From NCBI GenBank assembly GCA_028455995.1, contig JABELC010000001.1, positions 4,204,501 to 4,268,500 on the forward strand: a DNA stretch of 64,000 bases. Direction: 5' to 3'. How positions within the stretch are numbered: position 1 is the first letter of the stretch; every line of letters starts with the position of its first letter. Below the pieces are notes generated by a model. The model had not been told where the DNA came from and did no database searches. It saw nothing but the letters and a program-made list of their open reading frames with translations. Positions 11,401 to 21,288 of the stretch are shown here, one piece after another. The DNA is from Scleromitrula shiraiana (Eukaryota > Ascomycota > Leotiomycetes > Helotiales > Sclerotiniaceae). A program made the position numbers and the translations under genes.

Positions 11401-12373
11401 CCCACTTTGGCCCTCTTCGCGCTCCCCCCCATCCTGAACCCTTTTTGGGTGGTGATGTTGTATCCTCTTCGCTTTCAAGTGGAGATTCAATAATACCCGG
11501 AGGAACACTTGAGAAAACAGGAGCTTCTGCTTGAGTGATGTCTTGAAAAGATCTAATAGTTACTGGCGAGTCTTCAGATTTTTTGATTGGTTCGGCTTTC
11601 CGAATTGAGTTAGATAATTTGTAGATAGTATCTGATTCATTGTCTGTAACACGAGGCTCAAGCATTTCGTTTGGTAGTGTTTGCATGCTAGATACACGAT
11701 CTACATCTGTTGCTGACGACTTGAAATTGTCCTTTTTTGGAGTGTTCAGTGTAGATTGGGGGGTCGTATCTGGCGTATTTTCAAACACTTTAGTTGAGAG
11801 TGTTGGAGTTGCAGGGGAAACAACCTTCCTCGAAGACTCCCCGTTGGGTACTTGACGAATTGCAGTTGCAACCTCATTGTGAGCGTTGGGTACTTTTGTT
11901 TGTAAGGCTGGGATCTTGTGCAAAACAGTCGTAGAATCCTTGGTTCCCAACCGATTAGGACGATCCACAGTTGGCAAATTTGATGCAGATGATGACTTCG
12001 ACATATGGCCACTGAGTTTAGAGCTTTTTCGTGAGTGCCGAGTACCTGGTACAGTCTTTCGCGCGGTTTTGGCTCTATCCGGTGCAGGCACACGAGGGAT
12101 TAAAACCTCACGAGGAGTAATAAACCTACGAGGGGGGCTAGCACGAGGTTCCTCATCATTACGATCCTCGTCTGAATCAGATATAACCACTACCACTTGA
12201 TTCTTCTCAACCACCACCTCTGGAATATTCTCATCATCACTAGTGAGGTCAATAAACTGTGATGATTGGGGTTTTGGGATTGGTGCTGATCTAGGGATCT
12301 GAGGGCGATTCATATCGATGACTTTTAAAGGCGAGTTGGAAATTGTGAATTCAACTCTCCCGCTGCTTTGCAT
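8483..12373 (-). CDS. KMT6: Histone H3 lysine-27 methyltransferase, PRC2 catalytic subunit (KMT6/EZH2 family)
   Basis: This is an uninterrupted gene of 1296 residues. The N-terminal half is low complexity and charged, as in fungal KMT6. Residues about 550-850 carry conserved PRC2-subunit-like segments, including a WQGLYRPY motif. A pre-SET CXC domain, rich in spaced cysteines, lies at about 925-990 (CNHEGPCRDDCECVRLNILC and onward). The SET domain lies at about 1015-1145: GESLLAGFGLFVGEPVKKGD, the cofactor/catalytic motif RFINHADSEKNGLNC, and the closing FDYG. CXC directly before SET distinguishes the E(z) family from other SET enzymes. The C-terminal 150 residues are a basic then acidic tail. 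The expected role is H3K27 methylation and facultative heterochromatin with the Eed and Suz12 partners. I start at the ATG at 12373; the frame upstream has only a GTG. It borders the RIP-affected AT-rich island. Confidence 0.93.
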   Translation of the reverse strand: MQSSGRVEFTISNSPLKVIDMNRPQIPRSAPIPKPQSSQFIDLTSDDENIPEVVVEKNQVVVVISDSDEDRNDEEPRASPPRRFITPREVLIPRVPAPDRAKTARKTVPGTRHSRKSSKLSGHMSKSSSASNLPTVDRPNRLGTKDSTTVLHKIPALQTKVPNAHNEVATAIRQVPNGESSRKVVSPATPTLSTKVFENTPDTTPQSTLNTPKKDNFKSSATDVDRVSSMQTLPNEMLEPRVTDNESDTIYKLSNSIRKAEPIKKSEDSPVTIRSFQDITQAEAPVFSSVPPGIIESPLESEEDTTSPPKKGSGWGGARRGPKWEALKRAKLQVGISQEESSRKTSFDEEEPPIKRKERLRFRQRQPLSGSRVHSKPQLTNSSEDETAGEKEADDDEYEGRSEDDARGDHGIRNSRKKSSVINGTEKAIARDTSPISELLPTEPRHGVSVKRIEKQLEILEISMREAQSAEAAATIGLNTRMKHAVVEADFTDDVNPFASIKDISMPEKQPNSVRIDTNYSISAKKNRSKTSVWVPFQTIGGGGVERVPKYDYHINVNRNHLTADMVNLKFIPLMESKYAKEEVVEYEAGMKAFVNELDATYAGRKADSRPSEKLLELKNNLGEWLEQLKLGCDESMLIRYLLERKSGLLLYRRRDKKAVIEFLGGPLSIQSTAIAADFTEAFNNHFDASLEEVLLSKNRFKELLEPTKRELKSPKNVANPSADRLGTITNFECLICHTMCCPTHGSYLGNDTDDDSENTKDPNQKSIKIDYEPKWQGLYRPYSDTLRKHLVEQRGKEREWSLDNIDPTNPDGNSPCNAMCFLLGEPEGSSDPNWRPEEIADLHNSLLTCKPTTSLPCDMAFIYDKPCWEVYRMILKRPPRKELKIPSDKGYSAEWYDPKNKTLRYDFDDITDAHRHEARNPISPCNHEGPCRDDCECVRLNILCETHCSCPNDCARRFTGCSCHSRGVACVSDSCICVRMNRECGALCTSCGAIPRLNPLRRFEDELFVDGCHNIVLQRGVFKKLIIGESLLAGFGLFVGEPVKKGDFLSEYAGELISSGEADRRGIAYDTKLLSFLFDLNSDRAVDAARFGNKTRFINHADSEKNGLNCVPKILWVNGEYRIKFTALRDLAVGEELLFDYGKSFADKHGLNKKSGNTKDKLARAKIDGKKRGVVNGQRGLTGKARRIQKVRQKVAEAENAERRSGGKGSGKARKMANMHQDMNAEDSHGAGNVDEEIPDFMQDIIAPDSDENDETFRPKGGDVEDVFMRDADGSDEERLRRTGRARKVPARYTR

Positions 12374-12985
12374 ATGTGATTTTTTGTACCCTTTCACGCG
12401 AAAATTTGAATTATAATCAGGATTTGGTTTATTATAATGGCGAGGAATACAACAAAAAGTGAAGAGATGGAAGAGACCTCGCGCGTAACGTGATCGAAGG
12501 GGATTAAGAAAGTATCAGAAAAGGCACGCTTGGGGGATTTAAAGAGAGTAGAGAGATACTAAATAAACAAAGCTCATTATGAATTATTATATGGTAGATG
12601 AAAACCAAAACTGTAAAGAGTGTTGTGATAAATTAAATATTAATAAGAATGTTTATCAAGTTGAGTTGAGTTCTAGGTTTGGGCTGAATTGAGTTTGAAG
12701 GTTCAAATTGAAGGAGAGTTGTGATCTGGAGTGCAAAGCTTAAGCACAGACCAATTTTTGTATTTTTCATCAAAATATTTGCGTTGCTTATCTAAAAGAT
12801 CTATCTTTACGATATCACTTATTCAAGGAGCGAATTTGAATAGAATTTAATGCTTTCCTTGAATAAATTTTAAGAAATCAGTTATTTTAATGTTTGAGTA
12901 TATTAAAAATTCAAATATTGATATATTAAATTTATAATTAATTAAAAATTGAATTTTATATAGTATATAAATTAATTTTTAAATT
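12374..12985. other. Upstream region of KMT6 grading into the AT-rich island
   Basis: There is no gene here. Base composition becomes steadily more AT-rich after about 12750, marking the edge of the RIP-affected block. Confidence 0.45.
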
Positions 12986-12990
12986 TAAAA
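12986..12990. repeat. Target site duplication, left copy (TAAAA)
   Basis: TAAAA directly precedes the left LTR, and the same five bases follow the right LTR at 18444-18448. Five base pairs is the usual duplication length for copia elements. The AT-rich context makes a chance match possible. Confidence 0.55.
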
Positions 12991-13158
12991 TGTTAGAATA
13001 GTTGCCGGATAAGGATCACTCCACATTAAGACTAATGTAATTACATAATCAATAGTTGATATATATCTTTCTTTATAGGATCAAGACTTTAGCTAGTCAG
13101 TTAAAAATATAATCATATATCAATCTATAATGCTTTTCTTTATATTTGACCTTTTATA
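12991..13158 (+). repeat. 5' long terminal repeat of the copia element
   Basis: This 168-bp LTR begins TGTTAGAATAG and ends CCTTTTATA, the last two bases probably CA before C-to-T mutation. It aligns without gaps to 18276-18443. The two copies differ at 25 of 168 sites, all transitions with no transversions. At 19 of the 25 sites this copy keeps the G or C, so it is the less mutated of the pair. Confidence 0.85.
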
Positions 13159-15744
13159 AGTTATAAATCTGGAAATATCTAAGAGTTATTAATTATATTT
13201 AATTCATTCAAATCATACTCATATTTAAAAAAGTTTATTTATTATTTCTATTTCAAATTTTTCATAAAGGATATTATCAAAAAAAAATCGAAATAAATTA
13301 TTAGAGATCAAGCAAATATTATAATAATACAGATTTATAAAACATTTAATAGTGCTAGATTAAGCAAAAGCTTTAAATTAAATAAAAGTTCATCAACTTT
13401 CAATATAAATCAATAAGAATATAGGTTAATAATAATAAACTTTTAAAAATCCATATTAAGATTAAAGTATGTTAATAATTTTGTTAATTTATATTTTTAA
13501 TATTTATTTAATAAAATACTGGATATCATTAAAAAAGAAATTATAATTAATAATTTTATGTAAAGTATAGAAACTAGTTTAATTTTTTTGTTTGAAGAAT
13601 TATTTCAATATTATAAGGTTAGTAGGATAATATAAAAGATTAATTATATAATTCAATAAAAAATCATAATAATATTTGATAGATCATTATTTTTTTTAAT
13701 TTCTTTTTATTAATTGCTATTATAATAATTATCAAAATCATTATTTTAATCTTTATTAATAGATTTAATCAATTTAATGACAGAATCAAGCTTATTATCG
13801 TTTGCTTTACAAATGAATTCAAAGCAATATTTCAAAAAAAAAGAAAATTATTTATATTAAATCAAAAATATCAAGAATATTATTAATGTAAATAAATTAA
13901 AAAAAATTATCAAAAAAAAAGTAATAATATTAAAAAACATTGATTTTATAATATTTATAATTAAAATAAAAATTAAGATTTAAAAGAAATAGAATAGAAA
14001 AAATACAAAAATGTATATTGTTATTTATTAATTTTTTTATATTAGTTTAATAAAATTAATTAAAAATAAAAAAATAGTTTAAAAAATGATCAAAGTCTTT
14101 AAATATTAATATAGAGATAAAAATTACATTTTCAATTATAACGAATTAATTAAATATAATTAGATAAATATAGATAATTTTGAAAATATTCAAAAAATGA
14201 TTATTATAGTTTATTGATTATTTATAAAATTTATTAAAATGAAATTAGCATTAAATATAATAATTCAATATATATAATTTATTACGATGATAAATAAAAA
14301 GTTTTTTATTTAAATAAAATAATAATGTTTTATTACTTGAAATTTAAAAATAAACAAATTTAGTATAATAAAAAATCTTATAATTGATTTTATTAATAAA
14401 GCTTAATAAATCAAAAACTCGAAAAATAGAATAATATTTTTCAATAATAAAAATTAAAGAGTTTTATAAAAGAAAAAAGCTATATTCAAATAAAACAATT
14501 TCAACTTTAACTATTTTAACAAATCTAATCTATACATTTATTATAATAATTTTGATTTCAATTTAACTCGATTTTATAATTTTAATATATATTTAAATAA
14601 TTTAAAAAATATAAATGCAAAGAAAAAATAAAAGAATAAGAATGATACTAAATGGAAAATTTGGATCAAAATCAAAAATGAGGCATTAAGTAATAAATCT
14701 AATAATAAAGCTTTAAATTTAAACGATAAGAAAAAATCCAATAATTATAAGAACTTCAAAATAATAATAATAATACTATTTATAATAATTAAAAATCTTT
14801 TATATAATTTATTTAATAAAAAATTAATTTTAAATATTATTATAAATATTTAATATAAATATATTTAAATTTATAATATTAATATTTTATATTATTGTAT
14901 ATAAAATATATTAAAGTTCGTTATATTCCAAAAATTTATATTATATAAATTAAAGAAATTTAGATTATTATTAATAAATAAAATAATCTATTTTATAAAA
15001 ATAAATAAAATTATATTAAAATATTTTATAAAAAACAAATTCAAAACGCTTTTTTTATATTAAAATACTTTATATTTTAACAAACTATTATTAAAACTGT
15101 TTTTAAATATAATATAATAAAAAAATGATAAATATATATAATATAGTTATATATAAAATAATAAAAAAATTATTTATTTCCAAATGAATTTAAATATACA
15201 TATTATTATTAAATTATAAAATAAAATAATAATTTATTTAATATTTTTAATATTATTTTTAAATATCAATATCTATAAAAAATATATTGATATAAATATT
15301 TAATATAAGTAATTTGGGCATTTTTCCAAAAAAAATATCAAGGCAATTCAAAAAATAGTGAAAAGATTATTTATTGAAAATCTAACAAAATATTTTAAAA
15401 ATAAAAAAAAGGTTTATAAAATATATGAATTAGTAAAATTATATTAAATATTATAAAAAATAATTGATTTAAAATTAATTAAAATCTTTAAATTTTTATA
15501 TATCAATATTATTAAAATCAATTTAATTAATATTAATAAATATTAATATACTATTATTATCATTAATAAAACATTTTGGTTTAAATAAATCTATATTTAC
15601 AAATATAAAAAAAACGTTAAATTAACTCTATAAACCATTATAAAACGATTTAAACTTTAATATAATCGAAAATCTATAAAATAAAGATTAAATAAGGATA
15701 AAGAATATAATATAAATAATCTAAATAAACTTATTAAAAATACT

Positions 15745-16210
15745 AGTTTAATAATTGAGTTCATCACATTATACACTCTAAATTAAGATAAAGTTTTAGA
15801 ATAATCAATTCGTATTTTACTTAAAAAAGTGCGAATAATCATAATTGATAAAAAAATATCTTTAATATTTTAATTAGAGATATATTAAAATATAATTTAT
15901 ATTATAAATCGAATTATAATTATTTTAATTAAAAAAATGATTTTATATAAAGTATTTATAAATCAAATCAATTTAGGCTATAATAATAAATTTTTGATCG
16001 TATATTTACGTGTATTAGGCTATAAAGCATATATATATATTTTAAAAGAAAAGCGTGTTTTTAATTAAAAGTTTATTTTATATGTTGAAATCGGTATTTT
16101 AATAAGTTTTGAAAATAATTATATATATTATGTATATGTTTTAATATAAATTAAAGAGAAAATTATACGAACTTCAAATATTCGATTTGATAAAAAAAGT
16201 TTAATTATTA
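15745..16210 (+). pseudogene. Integrase relic of the copia element
   Basis: The translation, full of stops, shows the end of the copia integrase core. A YTP-x-QNG-like stretch with the NRTL-like region that follows lies at about 15760-15840. A GC-(K/R)-AYV-like motif appears at 16002-16050 as LRVLGYKAYIYILKEKR. The post-integrase VRT-x-DVRFDE-like motif appears at 16168-16200 as IRTSNIRFDKK. Confidence 0.7.
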
Positions 16211-16629
16211 ATTTAGATAATAATATTATTATTGATTTTTAAAATAAAAAAGATAATAATAATGATATTTTAGAGTTAGTTAATAATTTCTAATATATAT
16301 AATTTGATAAATTTATTATTAATATATTAAAAAAGTTATTTGATATAAATGAATATATAGAAATTGAGAATAAAAAGTTATTTGATTAAATATTCGATGA
16401 TAATAATGATATCGATATAATTGACAAAATCTTATTTTTTATTTTATTCAAATCTAAAAAAAAACAAAGTCGACTAGTAAGTTCAAAAAACAAAGAAAAA
16501 ATATTATTAATTAACATTAATAAAGCTACTCGATTTTTATATAATATATAAACAATATTCGCTATATTCAATATAATATATTATAATAATAATAATGATT
16601 CTAAAACTTTAGAAAAGACATTAATAAGT

Positions 16630-17265
16630 CTAAAAAGAGAATATTGGATTAAAATTATTAAATCAAAATACAAATCGTTATATAATAATAAAATATTTAG
16701 ATCAATCAAAAAATCTGAAATATTTAATATTATTAACAAATATAAAATCTTATAAAATAAGTTTATTTTTAAATAAAAATATGATAAAAAAAGAAAAATT
16801 ATCAAATACAAAATTTATTGGATTATTCGAGAATATAAATAAAAATATAGAAAAGATTATGATCAAATATATATAAAAGTATACAAAGCAACTATATAAA
16901 AAACCTTTATAATACTAATAATAAAAAACAATTTTAAAATTAAATAAATAAACGCTATTATAATATTTTTAAATAATAAACTTGATAAATTTATTTTTAT
17001 TAAACTATTATTATATTAGATTAAAGATAAAGTTATATTCAATTTTATTAATAACAATATCTTATAGATATATATATTATTAAAGGCTTTATATAAATTA
17101 AAGTAATCTTTATAATTATAACAAAATATATTATATATTAAATTTATTAATATAGAATTCAAGCTCTTTAATACTGATAATTGTATATATTATAATTTTA
17201 TTATAAAAATCATCATATATATTTATATTAATAATTTTTTTATAATTGATAAACAATAGCTAATT
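16630..17265 (+). pseudogene. Reverse transcriptase relic of the copia element
   Basis: Motifs can be followed despite stops. WIKIIKSKYKSLYNN (about 16650) corresponds to the copia region before the polymerase. WIIREYK (about 16820) and DYDQIYIKVYKA follow. KALYKLK-stop-S (about 17083) corresponds to KALYGLKQS with the Gln codon turned to TAA. IYINNFF (about 17222) corresponds to the catalytic YVDD box with both Asp codons turned to Asn by G-to-A change. Confidence 0.8.
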
Positions 17266-17289
17266 AATCAAGTCAAATAAAACTTAATA

Positions 17290-18140
17290 AAAATATTCAA
17301 GATAAAAAATCTTAAACTTGCCATCTATTTTTTAAACATTAAAATTATTAAAAATAAAAAAAATAAAACCATCATTTTATATTAAAACACTTATATATAA
17401 AAGATATTAAAAAAGTTTAGTTTTGATAATTACAAATCAAAATCTATATTAACAATATTAAAAATTATAAATCTAATAATATCAAACACTAAAATAACAA
17501 CATTAAAATTTATCACTAAATATTAATCAAAAATAAAATTATTTAAATTTTTTTATACTCAAATCAATATCTTATTTATAATCAAAATTTTATATAAATT
17601 CTTAACCAACCTAATAATTATTCATATATCGATTTATAATAAAATTTACTAATATATATTTAAAACAATCAATTATATTATAATCTATAATAAAATAGCT
17701 AATAAACATATTAAAGACTATAACGACTCAAATTATACTAATAATATTACAACTAAAAAAAGCATTTTTAAATATATCTATTTTATATATAAAAATATCA
17801 TTTTAATATAATCTAAAAAACAAACTATTATTATATTTTCTTTAATCAAATCAAAATATTATAATCTAATTAAAATATTAATAAAAACTTTATAAATATA
17901 ATAATTTCTAATTAAAATTAAATATAATAATAATAACACTTTATATATTACATTTTATAATAATAATCAAAAAAGCCTAATACTTATAAAAAACCTAAAA
18001 ATCCATCAATATATAAAATACATAACTATAAAATACCATTTCATTTAAGAATAAATCATACAAAAATATATCAATCTCTAATTCATTTTAATTAAAAAAA
18101 TAATGGCAAATAATTTAATTAAACCACTAATATTAATTAA
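17290..18140 (+). pseudogene. Connection and RNase H relic of the copia element
   Basis: After the polymerase, LAIYFLNIKI (about 17318) matches the conserved LxYFLGI segment of copia. DYNDSNYTNN (about 17709) and SKKQTIIIFS (about 17813) match the RNase H region with the SKKQ...STTEAEY signature. HQYIKYITIKYHF near 18010-18045 and a MANNLIKPL-like end at about 18103 match the terminal HIxxxxHF and DxLTKPL motifs. Stops interrupt it throughout. Confidence 0.72.
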
Positions 18141-18275
18141 ATATTAATGTTTTATCAAAATGCTTCGTATAAAAGTATTTGAAATATAGAATATAATAGA
18201 ATAATTATATATATATAACATAAAACAAGAAATAATCAAATTAATATAGATAATCAATATATTAATAAAAAAGTA

Positions 18276-18443
18276 TATTAAAATAATTGCTAAATAAAGA
18301 TCACTCTATATTAAAACTAATATAATTACATAATCAATAATTGATATATATCTTTTCTTATAAGATCAAAACTTTAGCTAATCAATTAAAAATATAATCA
18401 TATATCAACTCATAATACTCTTCTTCATATCTGACCTTTTATA
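18276..18443 (+). repeat. 3' long terminal repeat of the copia element
   Basis: This is a 168-bp copy of 12991-13158, beginning TATTAAAATAA where the other copy has TGTTAGAATAG. At 19 of the 25 differing sites this copy has A or T where the left LTR has G or C. It is therefore the more heavily mutated copy. Confidence 0.85.
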
Positions 18444-18448
18444 TAAAA
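18444..18448. repeat. Target site duplication, right copy (TAAAA)
   Basis: This five-base match to 12986-12990 lies immediately outside the right LTR. Confidence 0.55.
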
Positions 18449-19135
18449 ATTAATTTTGAATAAATCTTGAGTAAAATTCAGGTAAAATTTATCAATTTGA
18501 AATTATATTTAAAATAGTTTTGTTATCGATTTTATATTATAGGGTTATTCAATTTTTTAATAAATTTTTATTAGTTAAAGATTTATTTAATCCTTTATTA
18601 ATTTGATTTATATAAATATGATTTTAGGCTATAAGGCTGTAATCATTTCTAATTTAGATTTTATTTTTTATGAATTAATAATTTTATTATTTTGAATGAA
18701 GATGATTTTTTTTATAAAAATTATGGAATTTGAAGATATATTTATATTATTTTTTAATATATATTATTGATAATAGTATTATTAGTAATATTAGCTTGAG
18801 TATATTAATAATATAAAAGGTGTGGGGTTAATTTTGATATATTAATTAAATTAGGAAATAATGAAGTATATTAATTATTAATATATATTAATATTATAAT
18901 ATATAATAAATTTGAAAATAAAAATATATTAATTTTGTATGCAAATACAATTTTGTATATAAATATAAATAGAAATGTATTAATTTTGTATATAAATGTT
19001 ATATTAATCTAGTTTTATATAATTATTTGAGATAAATCTGAAAATCTAGGTTGAATTTGTATTAATAAATAATCACTTTTCAAAAATCAATTTATAGTAT
19101 AATTAAGATTTAAATTATAGTGCAAAAATTTCTTT
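18449..19135. other. AT-rich flank of the transposon
   Basis: There is no gene here. Composition stays extremely AT-rich up to about 19.1 kb, well past the LTR. This suggests that the copia element sits in an older RIP-mutated sequence or that mutation spread past its edge. The sequence here is not similar to the element. Confidence 0.5.
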
Positions 19136-19192
19136 CCCTAAATGGTATTCAAGAAATCCCTGAATAGGTGATACCGTAGGGTATTTCACCAC

Positions 19193-19228
<36 letters not shown>

Positions 19229-21288
19229 ATATTATACTACACCTTTTCATTCTTACATGTAAATATATATAAATCATAGAAAAATTGAGATATATCCATT
19301 GAAAGTTTGAAGATTGTTGGATTGATCATGCAACTTGATTATTAGGTAAGTGGTCTTATGGTGATGATATTATTAATACTCACGGAGCTACTCCAGGGCT
19401 ATGATGTTAACGTTGTCAGGTCAATTGCTTGTTTACTCTCAACAGCATCTCAGAACTCGATCATGCTACCAAAATAATAATAAGTGAATTTTGATGACTA
19501 CCGGCTTGGTGAGACTACACTTAAGTACTATAGATCCATATATATGTGAAGAATTAATAACTTGCTATAGTTAAAAAATCTACAGCAAAATACATGATAC
19601 CTACTCAGTGTATAGTTGTACATATCAGGTAGTACCTACCGGAAGCCAAAACATTACTCTTACCTGACAACTAGTATTCCGAATCTTCACCATCTTGAAT
19701 TGCAAAAGATTTAATGACACTTCCTATAGTTATTCATGTTTATGTCACTGAAGAGAGATTTTCCATATATATTGCTTTAGTTACCGTTATGTATCAACCT
19801 AGCCAGCATTGTACTGTCCCATATCTATCGTTTTATCATATACAGCGAGCGGTTGCAGCTATAAATGCCTGCTTGGTCGATGACTTAATATAAGATTATA
19901 TTTGTTTTGATGCGAATGCTTATATGTGGAATAGATATTCAAAACGAATTGGTTAAAAATATGTTGCAATACGTGATAAACTTTTCTATGACAATCCAAC
20001 GGTTAACTTTCACATTACAACTTCTATTGAAGACAAAAATATAAGGCATAGAAGTTATTTTATACCTTGCCATTCACTGCTCATATGTAGAATGATATAC
20101 TGCAATTATCATTCGACAATTGTCTTACTTGTGATTCAATAGACCCCCAGGAACTTCCAAGGTTTAATATCATAACTATGCAACAGCTATGAATTGCATG
20201 CAAACTCTTCGAATTCACAGTAACTTCAAATTTTGCGCTTTTAATCGATCAAAAATTCAGACCAGCTTGAGGATCTAAACTTCAGGACCACCTTGTTAAA
20301 GCTCGGAATGTCCATTCAACTAACAGACAATCGCATGTATCTTCATATCTTCATATCGATCGATACTTTATATAAATGCAATTGATCAAAGGGAGATTAA
20401 CAGTCGAAATATGATGTTTTGACTGCCTATATCTGAAATAGATATTTGAAAACATACTCTCAAAATAAAGACAAAAAAAAAGTACGTCAATGTCTGTATT
20501 TTAAATAAGTACACCTACCCACCATCCCATGCGAAGCAGCCTATTCTTTAACATATGAGCGATATAATATTTCATACCCGATTGCTATTCTATTGATAAA
20601 ACAGCCGGCGATATGAAAACTCAGTGTTATTGTCATCATTAGTATGATTTTGTTTTATCCATAGTTCATTGTATACATCAAGTCATCTTATTAGTATCTC
20701 TGTGTAGTACCTACATAGGTATGATATCACGGCACGGAAAGATGTCGGGGATCATCGGTCAACCTTGAAATCATGCCCTGGATTTATTTAAACAATCGGG
20801 ACAACTTTTTTCCCCCCAGTATCAATTGATTGGAGGGAAAATTCAACGTTAATCCGCGCCGTTGACTTCCCCGCAAAAAATACTCCACACAAAAGAAGTA
20901 CCTAGGTACTTTTGACATCTCCCCGCCTTTTTATACCAGCAAAACGGTTTTCTCCATTCAGCTCCAGGTCATGGTGGGTGGGTGGGTAATGGATTCCCGA
21001 TCGTTGGAGCCATTAGCGTGGCCAGCAAGCCATGCCAATAGTCCAATTCGGGCAACACCGTCCGATTCCTATTGATCAGTTGGATATGTAAATTGATGTT
21101 ATGATTGGGGAACCATGAAGGCAATATAGTATACCCAATCACCCGAGCGGGTGACTTATAACCTGGGCACACTGATATGAAGTCATACTCAAGTGTCGGT
21201 TTGTATATATATATATATATATGGGCATGGTTCCCGGGAAGTCATCGCCCCAGTCAACCATAAGCAACTACTCATATGCAAGTAATAT
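19136..21288. other. Gene-poor region between the AT island and the GH35 pseudogene
   Basis: Normal composition resumes at about 19.13 kb. I see no supportable gene. It contains a CTA/TAC trinucleotide run at 19193-19227, and an imperfect inverted repeat just before it (GGTGATACC ... GGTATTTCACC, 19167-19190). A (TA)n run at about 21204-21222 sits roughly 70 bp upstream of the GH35 pseudogene start and may be part of its old promoter. Confidence 0.45.
19193..19227. repeat. CTA trinucleotide microsatellite
   Basis: Perfect CTA/TAC repeat of about 35 bp, close to the right boundary of the AT-rich island. Confidence 0.9.

Larger units (their letters stand above)
12991..18443 (+). mobile_element. 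RIP-destroyed Ty1/copia LTR retrotransposon
   Basis: This 5453-bp element has two 168-bp LTRs and a 5-bp target duplication. The inside is so AT-rich that no long frame remains, and every frame is full of TAA/TAG. Even so, copia motifs can be read in the order integrase, reverse transcriptase, RNase H, which defines the copia superfamily (gypsy has integrase last). LTR divergence of 15% made only of transitions, conversion of Gln and Trp codons to stops, and Asp/Gly codons changed by G-to-A all point to RIP and not ageing alone. The gag region (about 13.2-15 kb) is not recognisable. No intact protein is possible, so the element is dead. Confidence 0.88.

Noticed and set aside
11640..12200. 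Plus-strand and alternative-frame ORFs inside KMT6
   Set aside because: Shadows of the long, verified SET-protein frame.
16386..16811. Minus-strand Leu/Ile-rich ORFs in the AT-rich island
   Set aside because: They are composition artefacts of RIP-mutated DNA; the plus strand carries copia relics in the same place.
19167..19190. Imperfect inverted repeat as a terminator or transposon end
   Set aside because: Too short and imperfect, with no partner elsewhere; probably chance next to the CTA microsatellite.
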